From: CAYJFQ01 sp964369955
GTDB lineage: Bacteria; Bacillota_I; Bacilli_A; Erysipelotrichales; Erysipelotrichaceae
DNA length: 26,547 bases
Reading direction: 5' to 3'
Assembly: GCA_964369955.1 (NCBI GenBank)
Contig: CAYJFQ010000017.1
Coordinates: 1-26,547, forward strand
The notes beneath the pieces are model-generated. The model worked only from the letters and a program-made list of their open reading frames with translations. It was not told the origin of the DNA and ran no database searches. The stretch's first letter is position 1. The number at the start of each line of letters is the position of its first letter. A program made the translations under genes and the position numbers. Below are positions 8,081-15,997 of the stretch, in pieces.

Positions 8081-8112
8081 AAAACTATTTAACTTTTGTT
8101 AAATAGTTTTTT
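8079..8112. terminator. Bidirectional terminator shared by the GT4 and M28 genes
   Basis: A perfect 15-bp inverted repeat, AAAAAACTATTTAAC (8079-8093) with GTTAAATAGTTTTTT (8098-8112), has a 4-nt loop of T. It begins in the GT4 stop codon and covers the last nine or so codons of the minus-strand peptidase gene. The T-rich and A-rich flanks allow termination in both directions. Confidence 0.85.
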
Positions 8113-9011
8113 AATATTCTAGAAATTTCTAAAATGTTAACCTCATCAATGTAGGTATCTTTACTAGTGTGAATTTTATCACAATAGTAACCAAAAATCT
8201 TTGACTTTTTAAATGACGCAACTGCAATTCCTTTAGGAAATCTAATTTGATCTGAAGGGTAGTAGATTTTTGAGTTTTTCTCAATCATAATATTTTTATA
8301 ATCAGAAGTTAAAGATTCGACAAAAAATGGATGATTACGATCATTAGTAGCTTTCTTAGGAAAAGAGAATAAAATATTATCTCCATCTCCGACACAATCT
8401 AAATTAATTAAAGGTTTATCTTTGACTATATCTTTATACTTTTTATAGAAACGTGAAGAGCCGACCAATCCAACCTCTTCATTATCGAATAAAACAAATA
8501 AGACATCATCTTTTTCTTCTTTTGTCATCGACTCTAACATTTCGGTGATTACAATAACTCCGGAAGTGTTGTCATTTGCATTATGTCGATTAGAATATCC
8601 AAACATCATTTGAATTATTAATCCAAAGATGAATACGTCTGTAAGCAAACCGACATAACCTCTAAATGCTGGTATAAAAATTGGCACTAACCCAATAATA
8701 ATGATAGGAATAAACACTACTGCAAATCCATATAATATTGTCAAAATCATATTATAAGGTGTGATAAAGTTGGGAAATGGAAGCTGTGCACAGGTGTCAT
8801 AATGAGCAGTTATAATTGTTTTAGCTTTAGCGACATCTCCTATTAAAATATTTCGATTATTAAAAATTAATCCTTTTGATTGATCGATAGTTACCTTATT
8901 GTCACCTTGATATTCACTGACTATATAATTAATAAATTTCGTTTTTCTTTTGAAACCTTTTCTTATTTGCCAGTCATTAAGAATGGCTCTACTTGTTTTA
9001 TTTATTTTCAT
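8085..9011 (-). CDS. M28-family membrane metallopeptidase
   Basis: Predicted di-zinc aminopeptidase-type hydrolase of 308 aa. The M28 ligand order is visible: H70 and D72 in AHYDT, D147 in NDNTSG, E178/E179 in DNEEVGLVGS (general base and ligand), D205 in NLDCVGDGD and H281 in IHTSKDT. Two hydrophobic segments, about residues 83-111 and 119-138, sit between the first and second ligand blocks, so the catalytic domain is interrupted by a membrane hairpin; it is probably tethered with the active site on one face of the membrane. There is no signal peptide. The ATG at 9011 has no ribosome site; an extended -10 (TGATACAAT, minus strand) ends 6 nt before it, so a leaderless message is predicted. 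Divergent from the CotH operon. The substrate is unknown. Confidence 0.85.
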   Translation of the reverse strand: MKINKTSRAILNDWQIRKGFKRKTKFINYIVSEYQGDNKVTIDQSKGLIFNNRNILIGDVAKAKTIITAHYDTCAQLPFPNFITPYNMILTILYGFAVVFIPIIIIGLVPIFIPAFRGYVGLLTDVFIFGLIIQMMFGYSNRHNANDNTSGVIVITEMLESMTKEEKDDVLFVLFDNEEVGLVGSSRFYKKYKDIVKDKPLINLDCVGDGDNILFSFPKKATNDRNHPFFVESLTSDYKNIMIEKNSKIYYPSDQIRFPKGIAVASFKKSKIFGYYCDKIHTSKDTYIDEVNILEISRILKNYLTKVK

Positions 9012-9017
9012 GATTTA

Positions 9018-9026
9018 ATTGTATCA
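9018..9026 (-). promoter_or_regulatory. Extended -10 promoter of the M28 gene, leaderless
   Basis: On the minus strand TGATACAAT spans 9026-9018; the hexamer TACAAT ends 6 nt before the ATG at 9011. No good -35 is seen. A less suitable TATGAT overlaps at 9028-9023. Confidence 0.5.
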
Positions 9027-9051
9027 TAAATGTATTATTGAGGTGATAAGT

Positions 9052-9080
9052 TTGAATTTGAATTGATTGTTTGTTATAAT
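9052..9080 (+). promoter_or_regulatory. Promoter of the CotH operon, leaderless
   Basis: TTGAAT (9052-9057), a 17-bp spacer and TATAAT (9075-9080) with an extended TGT make a near-consensus promoter. The ATG at 9088 begins 7 nt after the hexamer, at or one base past the expected transcription start. Confidence 0.8.
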
Positions 9081-9087
9081 CTATAGG

Positions 9088-11979
9088 ATGAATAATATAA
9101 AATTTAACTCAAAATTACTTAAAGAAAACTTTAAGTTTGTAATCTTAATTACTATTACCGTTTGCTTGTTTTTAACAATTGGTTTCTTGGTATCTGATGG
9201 CACAAGTGACCCCTTTTTACCTGAACAAGATAATGCGAACGGAACAATTAATACCGGTTCTTTAGTTATTAGTGAGATCATGACTTCAAACGACGGGTCT
9301 TATGTTGATGATGAAGGGAATAGTCATGACTGGGTAGAAATTTACAATGGAACTGATTCAGATATTAATCTTAAAAACTATGGTCTTTCAAAAGATCCTA
9401 ATTCAACAGAATGGTTTTTTGACAATGTGATAATAAGATCTCATGATTACCTGGTTATTAATTTAACTGGAGAAACTCGTAATGGCCTATTTGCTAACTT
9501 CAAGCTTAGTTCTGGTGGTGGTGAAGAAGTATTTTTAAGAAAACCTAATGGCTCAATTATGGATGCAGTAGAAACAGCATCAATTAAAAAGAATTGGTCA
9601 ATGGCAAGAGATGCTGACGGGACTTGGTACACTTCAAGTAGTGTAACTCCAGGATTTGCTAACACTTTAGAAGGTCGTCAAATGTATTTAGATACACTAT
9701 ATCTAGAAAATACAACAGGAGTCTACATCAATGAATTCTTACCAGACAATAAAGGTAATTTCTATATTGATAATAATTTTCCGAGCTTTATCGAGATTGT
9801 TAATGAGAGTGGTAGTGCTGTTAATTTAGCTGACTTTAGTTTATCAGGTGACATAAATATGCCATTTAGATCAAAACTACCAGAAGTTATACTTTCACCT
9901 AATGAAGTATTTACTTTATACTTATCAAACTATAAAACAAGCCAATCACCATACTACGATACCTTTAATTTAGATAATCTAGACGGTAATGCAATTTTAA
10001 GTTACAAAAATAATATTATCCAGGTAGTTGAATATAACAGCCTTGCAAACGGTGTGGGAATGACGCGTTCTGGTGAAGATTATTTCCAAACAAATATTTT
10101 CTCTCCTGGTTATCCTAATACAAATGAAGGAATTGAGAAATTTGCGGAATTAGATAAAGCACCTAATGATTTAGTAATCAATGAAGTAATGGGAAATAAC
10201 TACCAATTCTTATCTCATAATGGTGGTAAGTATTATGATTGGATTGAGTTATACAACAATTCAAATTCAGATATTAACTTAGCTGAATATACTATTTCAA
10301 ACAATTATGGATTAGCTGACCTATATCAGTTACCCGAAGTAACTTTAAAATCTGGTGAATATTTAACGGTTTTTGCTTCAGGTGATCAAGAACTAACTAA
10401 TAATAGTTATGTTCATTTAAATTTCAGTATTGGTGAAAATGAAGGAATATTCTTATTTAAAAATAATGATTTAATTGATAGTGTATTTGTTTCATCAAAG
10501 AAACTTGGATATAGTTATTCAAGAGTCAATAGCGGAGGATATGACTATACAAGCGCTCCTACTCCAAATGCTGCAAATTCTACGGGACAAAGAGATATCG
10601 CAAAAATTGGTGAACCTTCAATTGCGCCAGGAGTCTACAACGATGCAGATAAGATGTATTTGGAATTAACAGGATCTGGAAACATTTACTACACTACTAA
10701 TGGTTCAAATCCAAATAGTAGTTCAAAAAAATATACAGGACCTATTACAGTCTCAAAAACAACGGTTATTAAAGCAATTGTTGGTGAGAGTGGTAAATAT
10801 TCAAGTCCGGTAGAGACATATAGTTACATTGTAAATGAAAATCACACATTACCAGTTATGTCCCTTGCTCTACCTGCTGGGGACTTTTCTTCTATTACTA
10901 ATAGCCCTAGTGGTAATGCTGAATATATGACTAATGCTCAATACTTTGATGACACAGGTTCTTTTGATATTAATTGTGGGATTAAGTTATTTGGTGGACA
11001 AACACGCTTTATGCATAAACAAAGTTTTGCACTACAATTTCGTAAAGAATACGGAGAAGGTTCTTTGAAGTATCCAATCTTTCCAAATCGTGATTATTCA
11101 GATTTTGAACAAATAGTTCTTCGCTCTTCTTCTCAAGATTACGAGTATTCAATGATTAGGGATACTTTAACAGCGGAACTAAATTTAAAATATGATTCAC
11201 AAGCAGTTGTTCAAGATTATCAATATTTTGTCTTATATGTAAATGGTGAATATTACGGAATTTATAATGCTCGTGAAAAGATGAATGAACATTTTGTAGC
11301 CAATGTTTTCAATGTCGATCCTAGTGGTTCTTATGTAATTCGTAATGACGGAGAGGTTAATGCAGGTAGTTATAAACCTCTTGGTGATATCAAGTCTTAC
11401 ATTAATAATACTAATATGAGTAGTAGCGCAGCCTTTGATCATTTAGAAAAAGAGTTAAATATGGAGAGTTTTGCAGATTTTTGGGTAGGTGCAATCTACT
11501 CTGGGAATAATGACATGATTAATTATCGTTTTATGAGCAATGATGCTTATGATGATGGACGGCTCCATGGAGTACTCTATGATATGGATTGGGCATTCTA
11601 CAATTATAGTTTAGATTTTATTGGCAATGATATGACTGCTTATAGTTTCTATGATGGAACTGATACCATTGTTTCAAGAGGATTGATGGAAAATTCAGAT
11701 TTCAAAGAAGTGATGTTAGATCGTTTAGTGTATGGATTACACAATACTTGGAAAACTGAAAATGTCTTAGCCGAAATTGATCGTCAATATAATTTGCTAA
11801 AACCTGAAATGGCTAGAGAGCGAGCTAGATGGGGTGGAACTGTAAGTGAGTGGGAAAGTTCAATTGATGAGTTGATTAATTTTGTTAAAAGAAGAGAAGG
11901 GTATTTATTAGATGATATCCAATATCACTTTGATTTGTCAGATAGTAAAATGGAAGAATTGTTTGGAGATATTTCATGA
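9088..11979 (+). CDS. Membrane-anchored protein with three LTD domains and a CotH kinase domain
   Basis: A 963-aa surface protein. Residues 17-35 form one N-terminal membrane segment. Three lamin-tail domains follow, each opening with a related strand: LVISEIM near 58, VYINEFL near 211 and LVINEVM near 361, with the recurring WxEIYN/WIELYN and PGxxN endings. A chitobiase-C/Ig-like segment (IYYTTNGSNPN) spans about 508-584. The rest matches CotH, an atypical kinase-fold family: IKLFGGQTRFMHKQSFALQF, VLRSSSQDYEYSMIRDTL, YFVLYVNGEYYGIYNAREKM and the likely metal-binding DMDWAF near 831. Start: ATG 9088, because any in-frame start upstream (TTG 9067) would lie inside the promoter. The stop overlaps the VTC-domain start (ATGA). 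LTD and CotH domains point to an extracytoplasmic role; substrate unknown. Confidence 0.88.
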   Translation: MNNIKFNSKLLKENFKFVILITITVCLFLTIGFLVSDGTSDPFLPEQDNANGTINTGSLVISEIMTSNDGSYVDDEGNSHDWVEIYNGTDSDINLKNYGLSKDPNSTEWFFDNVIIRSHDYLVINLTGETRNGLFANFKLSSGGGEEVFLRKPNGSIMDAVETASIKKNWSMARDADGTWYTSSSVTPGFANTLEGRQMYLDTLYLENTTGVYINEFLPDNKGNFYIDNNFPSFIEIVNESGSAVNLADFSLSGDINMPFRSKLPEVILSPNEVFTLYLSNYKTSQSPYYDTFNLDNLDGNAILSYKNNIIQVVEYNSLANGVGMTRSGEDYFQTNIFSPGYPNTNEGIEKFAELDKAPNDLVINEVMGNNYQFLSHNGGKYYDWIELYNNSNSDINLAEYTISNNYGLADLYQLPEVTLKSGEYLTVFASGDQELTNNSYVHLNFSIGENEGIFLFKNNDLIDSVFVSSKKLGYSYSRVNSGGYDYTSAPTPNAANSTGQRDIAKIGEPSIAPGVYNDADKMYLELTGSGNIYYTTNGSNPNSSSKKYTGPITVSKTTVIKAIVGESGKYSSPVETYSYIVNENHTLPVMSLALPAGDFSSITNSPSGNAEYMTNAQYFDDTGSFDINCGIKLFGGQTRFMHKQSFALQFRKEYGEGSLKYPIFPNRDYSDFEQIVLRSSSQDYEYSMIRDTLTAELNLKYDSQAVVQDYQYFVLYVNGEYYGIYNAREKMNEHFVANVFNVDPSGSYVIRNDGEVNAGSYKPLGDIKSYINNTNMSSSAAFDHLEKELNMESFADFWVGAIYSGNNDMINYRFMSNDAYDDGRLHGVLYDMDWAFYNYSLDFIGNDMTAYSFYDGTDTIVSRGLMENSDFKEVMLDRLVYGLHNTWKTENVLAEIDRQYNLLKPEMARERARWGGTVSEWESSIDELINFVKRREGYLLDDIQYHFDLSDSKMEELFGDIS

Positions 11980-12668
11980 AGAAAAAATACCGCTACGAAC
12001 TAAAATTTATTGTCCCAACTGCCATGGTTGAAATCTTAGGAAAACGTTTGGCAATGATTATGGACATTGATCGAAATGCTCACTTTGAAGATGGAAGCTA
12101 CTTAGTTAAATCATTGTATTTCGACGATATTTATAATGCATCTTACCATGAAAAAATAGATGGAGTGCTACATCGTAAGAAGTATCGCATTCGTTTATAT
12201 AATGATAATGAAGATTTTATTCGTTTAGAATGTAAAATGAAAGATAATAATATGACAAGTAAAAGACAAGTCCAAATTAGTAAGGAAGTTGCAAATGCTC
12301 TAATTACTAATGACCCACGCTTAATTACTGTCCAGTTAAAAGAAAATGACTTATTAACTGACTTTATTTTGGATATGAAAACTCAAAAATTAACACCTAG
12401 TGTTATAGTTGAATATCGACGCCTTGCCTTTACATATCCGATATCAGATGTTAGAATTAACTTCGATATTAATATCTCATCAGGCTTAAATAATTATGAT
12501 TTATTTGATTCAGATATTAATAAGATACCAATTATACCTGAAGACAAAGTTGTCTTAGAAGTAAAATTTAATGATTTTTTACCAGAACCACTAGCCATTA
12601 TTCTTCAAGATTTACCAGCTATTCGTTCTGCGGTGTCAAAGTTTGCCTTTTGTGCTAACTACAAGTAA
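11976..12668 (+). CDS. VTC-domain (polyphosphate polymerase-like) protein
   Basis: A 230-aa soluble protein of the VTC/CYTH triphosphate-tunnel fold. Signature strands with alternating basic and acidic residues line the tunnel: KYRYELKFIVP at the N-terminus, VKSLYFDDIYNASYHEKI near 44, RKKYRIRLYND near 67, FIRLECKMKDNNMTSKRQVQI near 80, PSVIVEYRRLAF near 140, VRINFDINIS near 158, VVLEVKFNDFLP near 191 and AIRSAVSKFAFC at the end. In eukaryotic Vtc4 these residues bind ATP and build polyphosphate; bacterial relatives are annotated as polyphosphate polymerases. Start overlaps the CotH stop by 4 nt. It has no membrane segment of its own, so the following DUF4956 protein is the natural membrane partner. 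That pairing is inferred. Confidence 0.88.
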   Translation: MKKKYRYELKFIVPTAMVEILGKRLAMIMDIDRNAHFEDGSYLVKSLYFDDIYNASYHEKIDGVLHRKKYRIRLYNDNEDFIRLECKMKDNNMTSKRQVQISKEVANALITNDPRLITVQLKENDLLTDFILDMKTQKLTPSVIVEYRRLAFTYPISDVRINFDINISSGLNNYDLFDSDINKIPIIPEDKVVLEVKFNDFLPEPLAIILQDLPAIRSAVSKFAFCANYK

Positions 12669-12680
12669 GGAGAAAAAGAT

Positions 12681-13343
12681 ATGAACTTAATTAAAGACAG
12701 CATTGTTGAACAATTTACAGGTTCAATGAGCTCACTTGATATTTTATTATCATTAACATTTGCGTTTTTAATCGCAGCATATATTATATTTATTTATCGT
12801 AAAACATTTACTGGAGTAATCTACTCAAAATCATTCTCGATGAGTTTATTGTTACTAGCGATGGTTACTTCACTAGTTATCAGAACTATCAGTAGTAACT
12901 TAGCACTATCTCTTGGAATGGTAGGAGCTCTGTCTATTGTTCGTTTTAGAACTGCGGTTAAAGAACCTGTAGATACAGCTTTCATGTTTTGGGCAATATC
13001 AGCTGGAATTATGACAGGAGCTGGATTCTACGTAGCCGGGAGTGTTGCGTCTTTATTACTAGGATTATTATTCTTTGTGGGTCATTTATTTGGTTTTAAA
13101 CCAACTAATACTTACTTATTGGTTGTTAAATTCCGTGGTAATTGTGAAGCTGAAATCAAAGCTATCGTCAAAACTTTAAAGAAATCTAACTTAAAAACAA
13201 GTACGATGATTAACGGAGTAGGTGAATATACTTTTGAGGTTAGTGCTAGTGGTAAAGATTTAAATATCGTTGAAAGAATGACAGCGGTTAATGGAGTCAT
13301 AAACGCTAGTTTAATTAGTTATCAAAGTGATTTTGGAGCTTAA
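12681..13343 (+). CDS. DUF4956 membrane protein
   Basis: A 220-aa protein with about four hydrophobic segments near residues 15-40, 50-70, 74-95 and 98-135, then a soluble C-terminal domain of about 80 residues with alternating strands and helices (LVVKFRGNCEAEIKAIVKTLKK). The core GMVGALSIVRFRTAVKEPVDTAFMFWAI is the typical DUF4956 signature, with conserved Arg and Glu in or near the membrane. Function of the family is not established. It is repeatedly seen next to VTC-domain and CotH genes, suggesting it anchors the polymerase or passes its product across the membrane. AAGGAG precedes the ATG; the gap from the VTC gene is 12 nt. Confidence 0.88.
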   Translation: MNLIKDSIVEQFTGSMSSLDILLSLTFAFLIAAYIIFIYRKTFTGVIYSKSFSMSLLLLAMVTSLVIRTISSNLALSLGMVGALSIVRFRTAVKEPVDTAFMFWAISAGIMTGAGFYVAGSVASLLLGLLFFVGHLFGFKPTNTYLLVVKFRGNCEAEIKAIVKTLKKSNLKTSTMINGVGEYTFEVSASGKDLNIVERMTAVNGVINASLISYQSDFGA

Positions 13344-13345
13344 TA

Positions 13346-14683
13346 ATGTCAATAAAAGAACGTATAGTTAGAACCTTTAGTTTTATCTTTATTATCTCAA
13401 TGAGTCTTTTTTATATAGTTAGAGCAGGATATTTTTATATTAATGAAAATGGTTTTACTTTGTTTGATGACAATCGTGTTTATACAATTTACGATCGTTT
13501 ATTGAGCAATAAAAATGTTACCGATTTTGGTGATGGATTAAATTACTTAGAAGATGAAGATATTTATCGTTACACTGGGGAAGTAGACAATAACTACGTT
13601 AGTTATGCAGGTCAGTTATGGCGAGTGCTTGAAATAACTCCTGAAAAGGAAATGGTATTAGTTAGTGATAAACCAGTAACTATTCTTAGTTATAATGGTG
13701 ATTTTAGTAATAGTGGTTTAAATAAATGGTTAAGTGATCCTGAAGTAGGAGTATTTCCAACAATCTTTAGTGATCAAAGTGTCTTATTAGATCATTCAAT
13801 TGACACAAGTACTTACTCAGAAGATGAGATTAAAAACTTAACAATCAAAAGTCAACCAACAGAAGTTAAGGTTGGATTATTAGATGTTCCAACTTATATT
13901 GAAGCTGGGGCTGGAGGTAGTTTTCTTAATAGTGAAAGTAATTTTTGGTTAGCTAATAAAACTGATAGCGGTAGCAGTTGGTTTGTTTCCAACAAGGGTG
14001 GGTTTAATGTAAATCATCAGGATTCAGCTTACTACGGAGTTAGACCAACAATTAAAATTTCAGCTGATGTAACTCATAAGTTAGGAACTGGAATTGAAAA
14101 TGATCCTTATATTTTTGAAGAAAAATTCGCAACCTATCTGACAGATGGAATGGTTGGGGATTATGTAAGTTATAAAGAACAGTTATGGCGCATTGTGGAA
14201 AAGAATGAAACAGGTGTCAAATTAGCTCTTGAAGGATATGCAGATTTAGAAAAAAGAGTAGCATTCTCTGGAGAAAAAGGAACTTTTAGCACAACTAGTG
14301 AAAGTAATGTTGGATACTATTTAAATGAAACTTATTTAGAGACAGTTGATTCTGAGATTGTGATTGAAGGCATCTTCAATAATGGTGTTGTTGAAAGTGG
14401 AGAAGATTATACAGGACGTACTTCAAGAACTGTTGATGCGAAGGTTGGAATGTTAGGAGTTGGTGATTTCTATTTAGGAGACTATGAAGATGTCTTTACA
14501 ATGACTCAAGCGTCTTATTTAGATAATTTATATACTATTTATGCAATTAATAGTAATGGTTGGTTATATACTGATTTACCAACTGCTAAATATTTAACAA
14601 GGCCAGTATTATCAGTAACTGGAGATGTGATAATTTTAGATGGCAATGGTTTAAAAGAAACACCATTAATTATAAGCGAGTAA
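13346..14683 (+). CDS. Secreted or anchored protein of two tandem modules, function unknown
   Basis: I do not recognise a characterised family. The 445-aa product starts with a basic stretch and one hydrophobic segment (about residues 10-30, TFSFIFIISMSLFYIVRAGY), so it is exported or membrane-anchored. Two related modules of about 175 residues follow. Each opens with YVSYxxQLWR (near 82 and 271), contains a VKVGLLDV/AKVGMLGV strand preceding a glycine-rich turn, and ends in a RPTIKISADV/RPVLSVTGDV strand followed by GxG...P and an acidic end (near 250 and 440). Similar LWR-type modules occur in surface proteins of uncultured Bacillota. The start lies 2 nt after the DUF4956 stop, with GGAG at 13335-13338 inside that gene, so the two are probably coupled. 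The context suggests a structural or binding part of the CotH system. Confidence 0.8.
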   Translation: MSIKERIVRTFSFIFIISMSLFYIVRAGYFYINENGFTLFDDNRVYTIYDRLLSNKNVTDFGDGLNYLEDEDIYRYTGEVDNNYVSYAGQLWRVLEITPEKEMVLVSDKPVTILSYNGDFSNSGLNKWLSDPEVGVFPTIFSDQSVLLDHSIDTSTYSEDEIKNLTIKSQPTEVKVGLLDVPTYIEAGAGGSFLNSESNFWLANKTDSGSSWFVSNKGGFNVNHQDSAYYGVRPTIKISADVTHKLGTGIENDPYIFEEKFATYLTDGMVGDYVSYKEQLWRIVEKNETGVKLALEGYADLEKRVAFSGEKGTFSTTSESNVGYYLNETYLETVDSEIVIEGIFNNGVVESGEDYTGRTSRTVDAKVGMLGVGDFYLGDYEDVFTMTQASYLDNLYTIYAINSNGWLYTDLPTAKYLTRPVLSVTGDVIILDGNGLKETPLIISE

Positions 14684-14687
14684 AAAA

Positions 14688-15752
14688 ATGTTGAAAAAAT
14701 TGAAAATTAATAAAGAGAAAAAAGAAAAGAAAATAGTTAAGTCAAAAAGTGGGATCCGCAAATCTACGTATGTCTTAGTAATATTGGACATATGCGCCGC
14801 TTTATGTTTTTGCTTATTCTACGGCCCGTTCAGTGGTTTTAGAGATTTGTATGTAACAACCGCTATGGACACGGGTCATCACAAATATTTGGCTCAAATA
14901 TTTTATTCGAGTGAAGGTATCAATGAGATTCTTTCAAACAATGCAGTAATAGCTGCAGGAGATTCATCAGATGCAAGTCAAGTTACTGTTGGCGATATTG
15001 ATACTAGTGGTAATTATGCTTCTGTCTATGAACAACAAATTCTTGAAAGAGAAGAGGGTGAAGACTATAAATTAATTAGAATCGAAGAGAATAGCTATTC
15101 AGGATATTTAGTAGTAATTTATGACCCTAGCCGTATTGAATTACACACTTCAAGAAAATTGTCAGTAGGTGGACAATTACCGACAGTAATGGCTGAAGAA
15201 ACAGATGCGACTGTTTTAATTAATGCTAGTGGATTCTCGAGATCGAGTTCAGGTAAAATAGTTCCACACGGGACAACTATTCAAGATGGAAAGATTATTT
15301 CTGTGGGAAATAATCGTAGTGGTGGAACTCAAGTTGGCTTTACAGAAGATGATGTTCTAGTTATCTTTAAAAATAATGAAGAAGATATTGCAAAGTATGA
15401 TATTCGTGATGCAGTTTATTTTGGCCCTGCTTTAGTAGTTGATGGTGAGGCTTCTTATATTACAGGAACTGCTGGTGGTTTACAACCCCGTACAGCTATC
15501 GGACAAAGAAAAGATGGGATTGTGTTATTCCTTGTAGTGGATGGCCGTTCTGTTGAAAATGGCATTGGTGCTAACTATGCGGATTTGGCTAAAATCTTTA
15601 TTCGTTATGGAGCCTACAATGCTTCTAATTTAGATGGTGGTGGTTCTGCTTCGTTAGTGGTTAATGGTGAATTAACAAATAATCCATGTGGTAATGGTTC
15701 TTGTGCTGTTCCTACTGAGCGTTATATTCCTAATGCTTGGGTATTTAAATAG
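14688..15752 (+). CDS. Membrane-anchored NAGPA-type phosphodiester glycosidase
   Basis: A 354-aa protein with a very lysine-rich N-terminus (residues 1-25), a membrane segment at about 27-48 and an extracytoplasmic NAGPA (DUF2233-like) domain from about residue 160. Diagnostic parts are TDATVLINASGF, GLQPRTAIGQRKDG near 264 and the closing NLDGGGSASLVVNGE near 314. Human NAGPA uncovers mannose-6-phosphate by removing phosphodiester-linked GlcNAc; bacterial members include enzymes and domains acting on wall-linked sugar phosphodiesters. CGNGSC near the C-terminus could form a disulfide outside the cell. It starts 4 nt after the preceding stop with only a weak ribosome site, and is the last gene of the operon. 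No terminator is visible before the leuS promoter, so read-through into the T-box leader is possible. Confidence 0.88.
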   Translation: MLKKLKINKEKKEKKIVKSKSGIRKSTYVLVILDICAALCFCLFYGPFSGFRDLYVTTAMDTGHHKYLAQIFYSSEGINEILSNNAVIAAGDSSDASQVTVGDIDTSGNYASVYEQQILEREEGEDYKLIRIEENSYSGYLVVIYDPSRIELHTSRKLSVGGQLPTVMAEETDATVLINASGFSRSSSGKIVPHGTTIQDGKIISVGNNRSGGTQVGFTEDDVLVIFKNNEEDIAKYDIRDAVYFGPALVVDGEASYITGTAGGLQPRTAIGQRKDGIVLFLVVDGRSVENGIGANYADLAKIFIRYGAYNASNLDGGGSASLVVNGELTNNPCGNGSCAVPTERYIPNAWVFK

Positions 15753-15755
15753 TGA

Positions 15756-15784
15756 TTGAATTGTTTAGTTATTTTTGATAAGAT
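15756..15784 (+). promoter_or_regulatory. Promoter of the leuS T-box transcript
   Basis: TTGAAT (15756-15761) and TAAGAT (15779-15784) are 17 bp apart, giving a start near 15791 just before stem I of the T-box. Confidence 0.5.
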
Positions 15785-15790
15785 ATTTAG

Positions 15791-15980
15791 GTAATAACTT
15801 ATTAAGAGTAGTAACTATTTTAAGGCATATAGAGAGTTGATGGTGGTGTGAATCAACGGCCTAAGAATCGTGAACTTGCTTATGTTAGGGTTATCGGATT
15901 CGCCGTTATCGAGTTTAAGTGCACGAAAGTGAATTAAGGTGGTACCACGTAAAAAGCGTCCTTAGGGTGCTTTTTTTTAT
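15791..15980 (+). ncRNA. T-box riboswitch (leucine, specifier CTT)
   Basis: The T-box sequence AAGGTGGTACCACG is at 15936-15949. Its TGGT bulge would pair with tRNA ending in ACCA, and tRNA-Leu has discriminator A. In stem I the loop-E pieces AGTA (15807-15810) and GAA (15872-15874) flank the specifier loop; the codon after GAA is CTT (15875-15877), Leu. The helix above it pairs AACTATTTTAAGGC with GGCCTAAGAATCGT, with a few mismatches. The terminator AAAAAGCGTCC (15951-15961)/GGGTGCTTTTT (15965-15975) ends in a T run and is mutually exclusive with the antiterminator. Uncharged tRNA-Leu would raise leuS expression. Confidence 0.93.
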
Positions 15981-15997
15981 TGTAAGGAGAGAAAAAA

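Noticed and set aside
10475..10669. 64-codon plus-strand frame inside the CotH gene
   Set aside because: Out-of-frame shadow across the third LTD domain with no ribosome site.
12681..13343. DUF4956 protein as an MgtC-type or mechanosensitive channel
   Set aside because: The GMVGALSIVRFRTAVKEP block and the VTC/CotH neighbours fit DUF4956 specifically; no MgtC or MscS signature is present.
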